Origin: Sindora glabra
Lineage: Eukaryota > Streptophyta > Magnoliopsida > Fabales > Fabaceae
Reading direction: 5' to 3'
NCBI GenBank assembly: GCA_020226215.1
Contig: CM035231.1
Location: 56,200,876-56,264,875 of the forward strand
DNA length: 64,000 nucleotides
Shown in pieces: positions 37,501 through 49,880 of this stretch. The notes below the pieces were generated by a model. The model worked only from the letters and a program-made list of their open reading frames with translations. It was not told where the DNA came from and did not search any database. Within the stretch, counting starts at the first letter, position 1. Each line of letters opens with the position of its first letter. The position numbers and the translations under genes were made by a program.

Positions 37501-39347
37501 AGATTTGACAAGATCTTCTATATTAATGGGAAGATCCAAAATTTAAGTAACTATAAGAGTAGAATAAAAGGAATTGAGTTGCAAAACTAGGTGCATCCCT
37601 TCATTATGGGGGTTATATATCTATAGTGGAACATATCCTCAGAAAAATAAGTAAAAACTTATCTATATATATTATATATGTATAACTAATTGTCTAATGT
37701 GTCATTTATAAATTTTAAATCATTTAAAATAGGAGAAACAAACTAGTAAGAAAGTTGAATTACATAAATTATTAGCTGACTTACACAAATTCAAGAAAAA
37801 GAAGGATTGTGTAGGGCAATAGGTAGATCCTTATTTTGCTTAAATATTTATAAGTTGTTAGTTTAATTGAGTATGAATTATGGTTATTTTAGATTAATTT
37901 ATGTAAGTTTAATAATTTTTTATTCATGCTTTACTTCTATTTGTAGGAAAATTTCAATAAAAGAAAGAGAGATTGACAGCTTCTCAATCAACATCAAAAG
38001 AGAGTAACAGTTTATCTATACCATCTGATACCCAAATATGGAAATAAGTAATGGGAGAAAAACGAGATCGAATATATGGGGTGGGGTCATAAGCACACAC
38101 AATATGGTTTGAGTCATAATATTTTGAAGGGCCTTCTACTTGTTTTTCACAAATGGATGCAGAGTGAGAACAAAATATGGATATAACTATGATGACCTTA
38201 TTATAATCAATTCATTCCATGATACAATAATTTGGAATGCAACCTCCAACTATGCAATAGCCTTCTATGCCTCGTGGACTATCTACTCAGATGCCTTCTA
38301 TACCTTGTGAACTACTTACTTAGATGTCTGCTCCCTATATGCACACCCAGATGTTTGTCTAAATGCCTTTTTCACATATGACTTCTCATTATACTTCTAT
38401 ACAATCCCTTTTTAGATAACAACTAGTCCAACCATGTTAGACATATCTAGCAACATGGCCAAAATAACATTCTAGTGAATCATCACGAGCTTCATAACAA
38501 AATCTTTTAAATCATAATGCAATCGTGGATGGTGAAAAAGAAGATCAGGAAGATTATGAGAATGTAACATAAAATAATTTTTAATTTAAATTATTTAAAT
38601 ATTTGATATCTTTGTTTATGGTATTTTGGTCGAATTATATGAATAATAGCTATATCATTTTAATCTTGAATTCTAATATATTTCAATTTGCATTTGTATA
38701 TTTTAAATTGGATTTAAAGTAAGATATATATATATATTCAAAAATCGATGCTAAGTTATCTAATTAAGTGGCAAATTTTTTTTGAAAAAATAAAATTCTT
38801 TTAAATTTTTTTATCATATCATACTTTCTAATGTCTTTCTAATGAATAAGAACGTCAGAAGTGTCCTAATTGTAATTTATCAATGTTGCAAAGCATTGAA
38901 AATAAATAACTCAAATGACATGTCCTAGTGATATCATTGTCATGTCATCTTTTCCAACGTAAATGGTTGTCAGAAAAAACTAACATGTCATTACCATATC
39001 AGCACCAGTGTTATGTCAATATTTCTGACTTATGTAGCCATTGGAAAAAAATTATGTGACATTGCTAAGTCATGAATATGTTCATATATTTTTTATATTT
39101 TAGGTTGTCGAAAATGATGTTAAAAATTTTCGATGTATTTTCTAACATAATTAGGCATCAAAATTTACGATGTACATGGACATTGGAAATGATGTAGAAA
39201 ATTTTCAACGACCATGAATGTTGAAAAATTTTGCAACAAGTCAAATATCGACATTTTGATAGACACCAAAAATCCATTGGAAATTAACATTTTTTAATGT
39301 ATTTCTAATGCATTTGGATGTCAGAAAATGATAATTTTCTTATAGTG
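34552..39347. mobile_element. CACTA (En/Spm) DNA transposon, 4.8 kb, 3-bp TSD CAA
   Basis: Terminal inverted repeats begin CACTATAA at the left and end TTATAGTG at the right. Over the first 31 positions the two TIRs match at 26. A perfect 3-bp target duplication CAA flanks the element (34549-34551, 39348-39350). Both subterminal regions carry many degenerate short repeats of the type ATGTCAGAAA/TTTCTGACAT, as in En/Spm elements. The interior has only decayed coding sequence, including a short acidic-tailed ORF at 36092-36346 that I do not recognise. It is therefore non-autonomous now. Confidence 0.93.
37140..37830 (+). pseudogene. Possible decayed Ptta/En/Spm plant transposase fragment
   Basis: Plus-strand translation near 37155-37275 gives YIKDILQRFFAKPWAKWINI, followed after a stop by a W..F..KFG pattern. 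This resembles the PW..W..IP…W..F…F core of the plant Ptta/En/Spm transposase-associated domain. Stops interrupt it and downstream pieces are only vaguely similar. Position inside the CACTA element supports the reading. The assignment is tentative. Confidence 0.35.
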
Positions 39348-39924
39348 CAAGTATTTTAATATTATTTTATGATAAATAAAATATTTTAATGTTATTTATC
39401 TTAAATAAATTATCACAATATCTTTATATATATATGACATAATAATGATTTTGATATAATAATAGGCTAATTATAAAATATATTATTCAAATAGATTTAA
39501 TGTGATACTTAAAAATGATATAAGATACATTAAGAATTTGTAAAAGATAAATTCATATGTTATATAAATTAATATTATAGTAAATCTAATAAGATATCCA
39601 AAAAGAATCTAAAACCTATTAGATATTTAATAAATAGACTCAAATCGAAACTATTAAGATGTAGGTCTAATTTGAATAAAAACTATTGGGTAAATATCCA
39701 TCGATCTTGATAAATTAGGTATGAATATTTTTACCATTCTTATGTAGAAGGAGGAAGAAGATGTCAGTAAAGTTTTGGGAAAACTTATAAATAAAGAAAG
39801 AAAAGAAAGAACTTTATTTGTAATTAAATTAAAAATTGTAAAATCAATAATATTATATGCATAAAAAATAAGGTTTAAAATTAAATTTCAAATAAAAATA
39901 AAGAGTTATTATTATATATAAAAG

Positions 39925-40690
39925 GTTATTTAATTTGCTTCAATAATATGAGAAGTTTTATTTCTCCAAAATTAAAAAATAGATAAGTTATTTGGTTAGA
40001 AATTGAGAAATAGAATTTTTTAGGAAGTTCTACTTCCCACAGAATATGGTAAGTTGCTTACCTACCTTTCTGTAAGTAAGTTATACTTCATATGCTATTT
40101 ATGGATATAACGATAAAATTTATCAATTTATATTATATTAATATTGAGAATATATGGTAGTTATTTTTTTAATACTTTTTAGGATATTCAAAGTTAAATC
40201 AAATAGATATAGGAAGTTACTTTCTAGCAAGTTATTTCCTAGCAAAAATTATTTGCAAAAATTATTTTCTATGTATCAATCAAATAATTTTAAGTACTTT
40301 CTAGGAAGTTTACATAGAAAGTTATTTCCTAAAAAGTTTAATTTTTTTAGAGAAGTTACTTTAGGATATATAGTAGTTATTTTATTAACACTTTTTAAGA
40401 TATTCAAAGTTAAATCAAATAGATATAGGAAGTTACTTTCTAGCAAGTTATTTCCTAAGAAAAATTATTTCCTATGTATAAATCAAATAATTTTAAGTAC
40501 TTCTTAGGAAGTTTACATAGAAAGTTATTTCTTAAATAATTTAATTTTTCAAGAGAAGTTACTTTTTTTACGAACCAAATGACTTCTAAAATAGGAGGTA
40601 AATATATAATTCAAACTTATTTCAATGAAAAGTTTAATTTTTCAAGAGAAGTTACTTCCTTTACAAATCAAGTGAATCCTAAAATAAGAG
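39925..40690. repeat. Repeat block with 216-bp tandem duplication, copy A only
   Basis: Units at 40157-40372 and 40373-about 40575 repeat the same landmarks: GTAGTTATTTT, TTCAAAGTTAAATCAAATAG, AGGAAGTTACTTTCTAGC, AGGAAGTTTACATAGAAAG. A further shorter repeat (GAGAAGTTACTT…AATCAAGTGA; TATAATTCAAACTTATTTCA) follows to about 40730. The block is absent from copy B. Its ends (AAGTTATTTGGTTAG near 39975 and AAATCAAGTGAATCC near 40670) resemble the ends of MITE-like elements elsewhere in the window. The ORF at 40154-40507 is repeat translation. Confidence 0.7.
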
Positions 40691-41651
40691 GTAAATCTAT
40701 AATTCAAACTTATTTCAATGAATATAAGAAATTTAAAATTTAATTTTAGAATTTATTTTTGATATCCACACTATTTTCCATTTAAAATAGATTGATTTCT
40801 CAAAGGAGTCTAATTTTCTCCTAGATACTGCAGGTGTCATTCTTTATTTCAAAAAGGGAAATTTTATTAAAATCATTTATTCTAGTATTAGTTATTAACT
40901 AACTATTATCGCTAATTTTATTAACTTTAATATGATATTTATCCCCCAATTTTTTATTTTTTGTTTTAAATGATTTTTGTTATTTTTCATTCATCATTTA
41001 AAAAAGAATTAAATGTATCTTTACTTTTTCTTTTTTACTTTTGTTCTTATTGTAATAAATATTCAATCACTTTACACATAAATTGACTTTTGATAAAGGA
41101 TAAATTAGTAAAATGTAACATCATTTTTTAATAGTGAAAGTATTTATTGATTTTAATAATTCTACTAATTTTGTGTAATTTCTCTTATTAATTTTAGTAA
41201 TAATTAGTAATTATTCTTGACAATATCTATAATATTTTTTTAATTTAGTAATATTATTACTTTTACCTCATTATAGGGCATTAACTATTATAATTCCTAA
41301 ATTATACAATTACCACTAATTATTCTTATTTTTTTACTTTTGTTATAATCATTTATCCCGCTTTTTATTTATAGTATTAAATTAGGGAGTGCTCATAATA
41401 ATCAATTCCCTTATAAATCAAGCATAAAAATTGGTTTACTCTTAATATCAATAATAAATATCACCTGCTTTATTAACTTCCTTTATATATATATATATAT
41501 TAATAATAAAAATATTATTAGTTTTGTGTAATAGAAGTATTTCAATTTTTGTAAATTAAAATGTCGCAATGTTTAAAATATAGGAAATGAATTAATATCA
41601 TTGCAAGAGTTTTCACTTGGTATAAATAAAAGATATTATTATTATTTAAAA

Positions 41652-41821
41652 GCACTTGTTACAGTATTCTTAGGGGTTTAGAATGCAGGATGATATGATA
41701 AAATTTAGATCATTGAATAAGATAATTAAAAGACTTGATCATTTTATCTAATAATTTAAATTTTATCACATCACCTTAAGTTCCGAACATTTCAGGACAC
41801 TTTAGAATTTTCATTGTTTAA
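41652..41821. mobile_element. Mutator-type MITE, copy 3 (170 bp, diverged)
   Basis: Same inverted-repeat architecture as the copies at 14155 and 46631 but in the opposite orientation and more diverged (TTAGGGGTTT… and …TTTATCACATCACCTT). Flanks TATTTAAAA (41643-41651) and TGTTTAAAA (41822-41830) form a 9-bp TSD with one mismatch. Copy B has no insertion at the matching position near 57380. Confidence 0.75.
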
Positions 41822-42290
41822 AAATATCAACATTTCTTTCTTTTTATATTTCTATTCAACCAAATGCAAGAGAATATTTTATCTTTTTTTCCTTTATTTT
41901 GTTTTCAATTCAATACAATAAAAAATCTTTTTATTTCCTTTTTCTCCTAATTTTTTCCGAATAAAACCTATTTTTCTCTTTTTTTTTCATTTTATTCTCA
42001 ATTAAATATAACAAAAAAATCTCCCTTTCTATTTCCTTCCCCTCCAAACTTCATTTTTCTCATATTCTTTCCAACCTTATCTTTCCGGTATCCAAATAAA
42101 ACCTACGTGCGGGGTTGAAAGAAGGAAATAGACGGGAAAGAGAATCGACCTTGGCGTAGGAGAATGAAACTTTGGAATTTGTGTTTGATTGGCCTTTTGA
42201 TGTTTGAAGGTATACTTTGAAATTCGGCCGCTAATTGCTGACTTGCTTCATGCCTCAGCATTTCGTCCAGGCTTCAGCTGCCAATTGCTG

Positions 42291-44067
42291 ACAAGCGAGC
42301 ATACTGTAGTGCAGCCAGCAAACTTCCGCAAGCTTCTACCTCATGCGCGCATCCTAGTTGTATTTACAAAAGTACATAGTATATGGCACACAGACTGTGA
42401 CGGGGGCAAGTGGATGACTCCTATGAATTTGAATTGGGTTATTGCTACGGGACGGTTGTTGATTTATTTATAATTCAATCAAAATTTTGTATAAACCATA
42501 AATTAATTTTGTGATTCGTATATAAAGATTCAGGTCTAATTTATTTATTCATTTATTTAAATATTATTGCTTTATATTATTATTAGTATTATTATCTTTT
42601 TACCACTAGTATTAGAAAATATTTTTTATTATTAAAAATTTTAAACTTATATTTATATTCTTAATTTAATATTTTTATATATTTTTATCATTTGCTAACA
42701 CAAGCAAATTTTTTATGAAGCAAAAGTGTTTATAAGTTAGATCAAATTAAGTTTTATTTAAAATAAGTTAAATACATATAAAAATTATTGGACCTAATCT
42801 AATCTATTAGATTATTATAACATATGTAGGTCTAATTTTTTTATAATTTTTTTAAGTTTGACCTAATCTATTAATTTATTTATACTTATGAATTATATAA
42901 GTCTTATAGGTTAATAAGTTAAGATTTAATTAATATGACTTAACTTTTAAAAAAAAATGACTCAAAAGTAAATTTTAAATTTTTTTTATTTTGTGAATAA
43001 GTTAGGTTAAATTAAAAATTTATTAGACCAATAAGAAGTATAGGTCAAGTGGTTTACTTCTACTCTTATTTGGAAAGGACATATTTTGCTATGTAGCTTA
43101 CTTTCACTCTTATTTAGTAGGAATATATTTTTAAATAATATTTTATATTTGATATTTTAAAATTTATTTTATTATTTAAAAATAATTTAATTAAGTTATA
43201 TTATTTTACAATTAAATACACAAGCCCTTAACTTTATATTTGAATACAAGATTGATAAAAATAAAAAAGCTAAAAAGAAATATTAATATATTTATATTAT
43301 GGTGTAGAGTATGGGTAAATTTTTAATCAATATTTTCTTAAAAATTTGATTTAATTATAGAATAGAAGAGTATAAGGTGAATGGACAATATATATCTATA
43401 TGAATGGGTGACATGGGTGACTCTTTTGTTAATTGAATAAATACCTCACTCATTTATTTGATTCATTAAAGATAATGAATAGATTTAAATTGATTCAAAG
43501 GTGGGCAAATTGGATGGGTTCATAAATATTTATCCATTTTTGCCACCTCCAATTATTAGATTGGTTTTATGTATGGGCAGATCTAGGTTATATATTGTGG
43601 AGGCAAGTGCTCTCACCAAAAAAAAAATACATATATATTAATTATAATTATTAGCTTCATAAATTTGTTTAATCTATTAAAAAAATTTAAATAGAAGTAA
43701 AGAGTTATAAAATTTGATTTATTACACACACTAAAATATATAAATAAAAAAATTAAAATTAAAACAACATTATATTTTTATTTAAATATATAATTATTTT
43801 ATAGTAATTTAAATGTTTATTTTTATATGTATATATTGTCTCTTATAAACCAAAATTTCTATGTTCGCCATTGATTTTACAAAATCTCAATTTTTTATAA
43901 GATTAAATTTTTATTATTAGATTGTCTTCTTCTAAAATGTCAAAATGAATGAATCATATAAAAAAATACAAATCTCGTGCCTGCCTCTTTTGCTTACCTA
44001 CCGTCGTTGCGAGAAAAATGAAAATTTCGAAATAATACTACTTTAAAACTGTTTTAAAATAATGCCA

Positions 44068-44146
<79 letters not shown>

Positions 44147-46630
44147 GACATTATTTTACCTAACATCAATCTTAAAAGATAATATTAGACAAAACAACAT
44201 CACTACCACTTTTCAAAATTTAATATAAATATTTAAGGATGATTTGATTCGTATAAAAAGTTTTATTTTTGAAAAATAAGAAATGAATAAATTATTTAAT
44301 TAGTTATTATTTAATAATTGATGGAATAAGATTTTTTATAAAATATAAAAAATTATTTTTCATCTCTCCTTAAGTAAATTTTATTTTTTGAATTTTTCAT
44401 AAATATAAAAATAAAATTATTCTTACTAAATTTAATTAATAATAATTAAAATTTATTAATTTATATTATAATAATATTAATGATATAATAGTTATTTTAT
44501 TAATATTTTTTATAAAATTAAAAATTAAATTAAATAACATATAAAAAGATATTTTCTAAAAATATTACTTTATTGGTATCAACCAAATAATTTTGATAAT
44601 TTTCCAAAAAATTAAAAAAAATAATTTTTTAAAAGTTAATTTTTTAGAAGAATTTGCTTTCTACGTAAACTAAATAATTCTTTATAAAAATTTTAAAAAA
44701 ATTAAAAATATTTTTGAAATGATTGGAACCTTTAGAAATAGATAAAGTCATTTTTACTAACTCCATTAAATGGAGTTTTTCCTTTTTGTCAAATAAAAGA
44801 ATGAGGATGAGTAAGCAAGGACCAGCATTGACTATTCTTTTTATGCATTATTTTAAGAATTTTTTATTGTAGAATATTTAATTTAAATTATAATTATTAT
44901 TTAAAGATGAATTTGTTATTATAAGCTATTAAAGTGCCAATAATATTAAAAATCATCTTTTTATTAATTATAAATTGAAAGTTAATAATATCAATATTAT
45001 GACCTCTAAAATAAAATATAATGGTTTGATATTATTAAATTAATTAATTCCATTAAATGAAGTTTCTCAAAGAAACTCTATAAATGGAAATTAACGTAGA
45101 ATCCAGCTGTTTATGATCTTGGAATATGCTAATTGACACAAATTAGAGGTGGGGCCCACTGCATTTTTTATCTTCCCACAGAGCGAGAGAAATTTCACGA
45201 GAAAAATGGAATAATACGACCTATTTGTTTTCTATTTTTAAAAACATTTTTCTATTTTTTATTTTTAAAAATTAAAAAATTATTTGGCAACCTATTTCAT
45301 AATTTATTTTTAAAAATTATTCTCTAAATATACAATTTAAAAATAGAAAAATAAAAATAAATTTTAATTATTTTCTAAACTTATTTTTTATCCTGAGTAT
45401 TAATTTTATAATTAAATAAAATATTTTCTTATTTACAACATCAATCACTTCTAATTGCACTTTTTCTTCAATTCAAAAATAATTTTTAAAAATAATTCTT
45501 AAAAATATATTCAAATACACCCATATTTCAACGGTTAGAGTTTCTTATCCATTTTAGATTTGTCTGTATGGGAATTTCATATCTTAAAACAAGATGAATA
45601 TGTAATTTGCAAAGATTTCTTTTTATTTTGTTTTAAGTATTATAAATTATATTGAAAAATTTCAATGATTGGTGTTAAAAATTTATTGGTAACAAATTTG
45701 GCATTAAATTGACAGAGAAATTTTGAATGACAAGAATGATGTGGAAGTGATACATTAACACAGATCATGGTCAAAAAAGTAAAAATATATAAAAATTAAG
45801 ATAATTTAATGTAATTTGACTTTTAACCTACTATATAGAAGAATGTAAGAAACAAATCTATTAATTTAAAAGTTTTATAAAGAGAATATAAATAATACAA
45901 TATTGGGTCAATTTAGGGATGGAGTCGACAATATTAAAATTGTTGGTTTGGCTTCATAAGTTATATCGTTCAAAACTAAATTAGTTATAAATAAACATAT
46001 TATATAATTATTTAATATTTATTAATTTATATAATACTTTATACTTTAGTAATAACAAGACAATTTATAACTTTGGAAGATCATTTAAGAAAATAAAATG
46101 TTATTTCCAGATTTCATATTTTTGATTTAAAATAATCTATAATTCCTTTTCTATATTTTTTGAATTTTTTGAAAATATTAAATAAAATTTTATTAATTAA
46201 TTTTATATTTTAAAACTATTATTATATAATTCAAATATAAAATATTTTTAGAGATATTTTAAAGGAAATTTTTTTTACCCTATTATAGTTTAATAATGAA
46301 TTAAGAGTGTTACTATCATTTTAATCGAATACATTTTCTTTCTCCTCATTTTTTTACTTAACCAAGCAAAAAAAATTTTCTCCCTTATTTTTCTTTTTTT
46401 TTTCTATTTAATCAAATATAATGAAAAAAAATTAATCTCTTTCATTTTTTTCTCTTTATTTCTTTTTCCTTATTTTCTTTCCTCCCTTCTTTTTTATCCA
46501 TCCAAACGGAGCTTAAAATAAAATGATGGCAAGTAAAACCAAAATTAAAATGAACGGGGAGCCCATCGGCTCAAACCTCAAACTTCACATCGATGGTTTT
46601 TTTTTCCCATACAGTATTAATAATATAAAA
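42291..46630. other. AT-rich intergenic DNA with MITE-like elements
   Basis: No gene is supported. About 44225-44695 has imperfect inverted ends (GATGATTTGATTCGTATAAA and TTTACGTAGAAAGC-like on the reverse strand) and is probably a MITE of the family also seen near 48025-48315. The ORF at 45133-45327 is low-complexity. A (TA)n tract is annotated separately. Confidence 0.5.
44070..44143. repeat. (TA)n microsatellite, about 74 bp
   Basis: Uninterrupted alternating TA run following AATGCCACT and ending at AATTGACATT. Confidence 0.95.
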
Positions 46631-46801
46631 GGTGAATTCTAAGTGCCCCTAGTGGTACCAAACCCGGGGTGGTGTGGTAAAATACAGGTCATTGGATGAG
46701 ATTACTAAGTCAATGCTAAGACTTTTGTAATCTCATCCAATGGCTTGCATTTTGCCACATCATCCCGGGTACCAAACCCTAGGGGCACCATAGCAAGCAC
46801 C
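46631..46801. mobile_element. Mutator-type MITE, copy 2 (171 bp, perfect 9-bp TSD)
   Basis: Near-perfect inverted repeat starting GGTGAATTCTAAGTGCCCCT and ending GGGGCACCATAGCAAGCACC, with arms containing CATTGGATGAGATTAC and GTAATCTCATCCAATGG. Flanked by AATATAAAA on both sides (46622-46630 and 46802-46810). Very similar to the copy at 14155-14327; noncoding. Confidence 0.93.
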
Positions 46802-46810
46802 AATATAAAA

Positions 46811-47285
46811 TTGAATTTAGATCATGATGTTTCTTGAGGTGGCTGATGGATTATGAGTGGCTGCGAAGGTCGTCAGTAGCATATGGCAAAAGTGATTCAT
46901 AGTTCAGCGCTTAAATCTGTACTTCAATAAAATGAAGTGTTAATGCGAGGACCACCTAAATTTGACTGAACATGATTGTTTATTATTTTTAAAAATAAAT
47001 TTTTATATTTTTTATTATAAATACAAAATTTTATTTAATAATTTATTTTTAAAAATTATAATTTCAAATATATAATTTAAAAAATAAAAATAATTTTTCA
47101 TTATATTTTAAATTTATTTTCTTATTTTAGATATCAATTTTATAATAAATAAAATAATTTTTAAAAATAAAAATATATCTAAATACACTTTATACTTCTA
47201 ATTTTATATGGCTTAATCTACTTAGTATTTGATATAATTTTTTGATACAATATGAATTATATTAAGAAAGTTGTAAAATTCTGCC

Positions 47286-47326
<41 letters not shown>

Positions 47327-48720
47327 TGTGTGTGTGTATAGACGTACTTGCGCTTGTGAGATGAAAGTGTATGTCATATTTTTAAACGTAACTTATACTC
47401 AATAAAAATGATATTTATTAAAACTCTACTTATTTTGATAAAAATATTTTTATAAATTATAATTGCAAAATTTTATAATAAAGAAAAAATTTAATTATTT
47501 AATATTAAATATAAAAAATATTTTTATATTTCAATTTTTTTATTATCAAACTTTTAAATATTATTTTTATATTATAAATATAAATAATATATTATTTTTT
47601 ACTAATATATATAAATAATATTTTCTTATACAAAATACTTTATAAAAAAAAGAATTTAAACCACAAATAAATTGCTTCATTGGACCGATCGTCTAAATCA
47701 TATGCCTAAACTCAATAATAACAAAATCATCAAGTGAACTGGACTTGATGCATGTAGGGTTCATCATATATCAAACCGAATGTATTTAGATACGTTAAGT
47801 ATTTAGGATGGTATTAAATTATTTTTTATTTAATTATACATGTTTTTACATAAATATATCATAAGACAAAGTACGTATTTTATGTGTAATAAAATAAAAG
47901 TAGGAGACTACAAAACCCTTCCCATTTTTCAGGACAACCTACCCTGACTGTCTTACCTAATAAAATCTTAACACTTCTCTAGTTATTGTACTATTATCCG
48001 TTTCTTTCACTTTTTTTACTGGCGTTGATTGGTTTATATAAGAAATAAATTTTGATGAAAAATTAAATATTTTAAGAAATTATTTTCTAAGTGAACTTTT
48101 TGATAAGTTTTCAATGTTGTTTAATTAATATAAAAGAAATTATATTTTTTAAAAAATAAAAATTACTTAGAGAGAATAGATAAGTAATTTCTTATATTAT
48201 GTGAAAAATATAATTTCTTAAAAAGTTCTATCTGCTTTTATTTATGTGATAGTAGGCAATCAAATAATTTAATAATTTTTTATTTTCTAAAAAATATAAC
48301 TTCCCATCAAATCACTTAATTGAGTAGCCCTTCAAAAATTTTCTATTTCTCTTACATGCAATTGTGTCCCGACCATCCATTCCACCTTGGCAGTGGCATC
48401 AATTGCAATGCCAATGTGCCCTTACCCCAGAAAAACCAAAAGTAAAAAAATCTACTGGTCTCTCTTGATTTAGGTTAATCCAAACGAAACCTAATGCTAT
48501 TATTCTATTGTATAATTTAGCGATAAAATTTAACTTTGGCCAACGTTTCGCTTAAAATAAATATAACATGTAATTTCTTATTTATAAAAATAATAATTAT
48601 TATATTTATCAAATTTTAAAAATAAGTTATTAAATAATTTTTTTATTTTTAAAGATAAAAAATGAACAAACATCGTAATTTCTTCCAAAATAAAGTTTAC
48701 AAAAGAATTCAAAAAATAAC
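46811..48720. other. AT-rich intergenic DNA
   Basis: No gene is supported. Contains an alternating purine-pyrimidine tract (annotated separately) and a MITE-like segment at about 48025-48315, whose ends read GATTGGTTTATATAAG and CTTCCCATCAAATCACTTAA. Confidence 0.5.
47289..47340. repeat. (TA)n-(CA)n-CG-(TG)n alternating tract
   Basis: About 52 bp of strict purine-pyrimidine alternation. A TA run passes into ACACACAC, then CG, then TGTGTGTGTG and TATA. The CACA/TGTG part is an inverted repeat centred on CACGTG. Confidence 0.95.
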
Positions 48721-49110
48721 TTTTTCCGAAAACAGGAACCCGCCTGGCCTGCATAAGGGATTGACTCTACAACAAAGCTTGGACCTTCTAGAAAGTAGAA
48801 ACTAGAGCCCTCTATTATTGAGAGCCCAAACGTGAGCGGCCGGGTGGGCCGCGTGGGACATGTGTGTCTTTCCCGAAAGGTTGGGGCGACGGCTACCATA
48901 GGAAAGAGCATTATTTATTGGTAACCCTTGGCCTGCACTGGGGGACGACCTTTTGACATTTCTTAACAACACCCACGCGGTCCTTTGATTATTATTCCCA
49001 GTTTCTCAATTTCGCTTCCCTTCTTCTATCCTCTGCTGCTGACGCATCCCTCTCTCTCCTTGCTGACGAATTTTATGCCTTTACTCACTCTCTTTGCTTG
49101 CGTTATTCAT
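48720..49110. other. GC-rich island, possible orphan gene 5' end
   Basis: A sharp compositional island in AT-rich DNA. Its left half contains GAGCGGCCGGGTGGGCCGCG and AAGGTTGGGGCGACGGC. Its right half is a CT-rich stretch (CTTCCCTTCTTCTATCCTC, CCCTCTCTCTCC) like a plant 5' UTR, followed by ATG at about 49075. The plus-strand frame after that ATG closes within 20 codons as sequence returns to AT-rich. The minus-strand ORF 48630-48911 has no recognised domain. It may be the promoter and leader of a gene whose body was lost; this is inference. Confidence 0.35.
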
Positions 49111-49880
49111 CGTTTCAAAATAAATATTTCATAAATAAATAAATAAATTCATTTTCATATTTTGATATCAATAAATTTAATAATTTTATTATTATGATTA
49201 TAAAATATTCATAAAATTATTTATAAATTATATATGATTATAATTTTATTTATAAATAATAATTCATGTATATAATTTTATCCTTTTATATAATAATTTA
49301 AGAACAAAATTATTTATATGAATTTTTACAAAAGAGTAAAATTATAATTTTATATAATTTAAAGATTATTTTATCAATAGCTTATAATTTTAGAAATAAG
49401 ATTATTAATTTTGCCTCTTATATCCCATCCCTTTCCCATATGAAATTCAATGCTTTTTTCTTTTTACCGCGAGGTTGTTTGGATCTGCAATTTTTAATAC
49501 AGTATTTAAATACTTACCACCGGTAAAATTTAATTTTAAATTCCAACTATTTTGTATAAAAAAAGTGGGGAGAGTGTAGAAATATAAATGTGACTGTGGA
49601 AGAACGTTCTTCAATTACATGTAATTAAGGCCAAATTTCATTTATTACTCTTTGAAATATTTTTTGAAAAAAAATAAATATTCACTTATCTTATTTTTCT
49701 CAAGTTAAAGAATTGAGCGTATGTTTAAAATAAATAAAAAAAGACAAATGTATATATATTTAAAATAGAAGAACAGAAAAATAAGTATATATGAAATAAA
49801 AATCAGGATTCTTCAAAATTTTTATAATTATGGATTAGTATTATATAATAATTATATCAAAAATTTTCTTTTTAAAAAAA

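Larger units (their letters stand above)
33905..39740. mobile_element. Composite nested insertion in copy A (outer element plus CACTA)
   Basis: In copy B the sequence GATCAAATGTAGAAGGAGG is continuous. In copy A GATCAAATA (ending near 33907) and ATGTAGAAGGAGG (from about 39739) are separated by 5.8 kb. The outer parts (33907-34551 and 39348-39740) are AT-rich with TAAGAATAAT/ATTCTTA near the ends, consistent with short imperfect TIRs, and are split by the CACTA element. The outer element family and its TSD are not resolved. Confidence 0.6.
31925..42290. repeat. Segmental duplication, copy A (CPN20 upstream flank)
   Basis: Direct-orientation copy of segment B (about 53670-57735). Collinear matching blocks: 31925-32160 with 53672-53895; 32905-33660 with 53892-54620; 33680-33900 with 55965-56165; 39741-39920 with 56250-56430; 40690-41640 with 56440-57365; 41830-42290 with 57390-57735. 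The last block ends at the shared GCTAATTGCTGAC…CGTCCAGGCTTC. Copy A is longer because of a nested insertion at about 33905-39740, a repeat block at about 39925-40680 and a MITE at 41652-41821. No gene is supported inside; the ORFs at 34853-35069 and 42204-42473 have no recognised domain. Confidence 0.85.
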
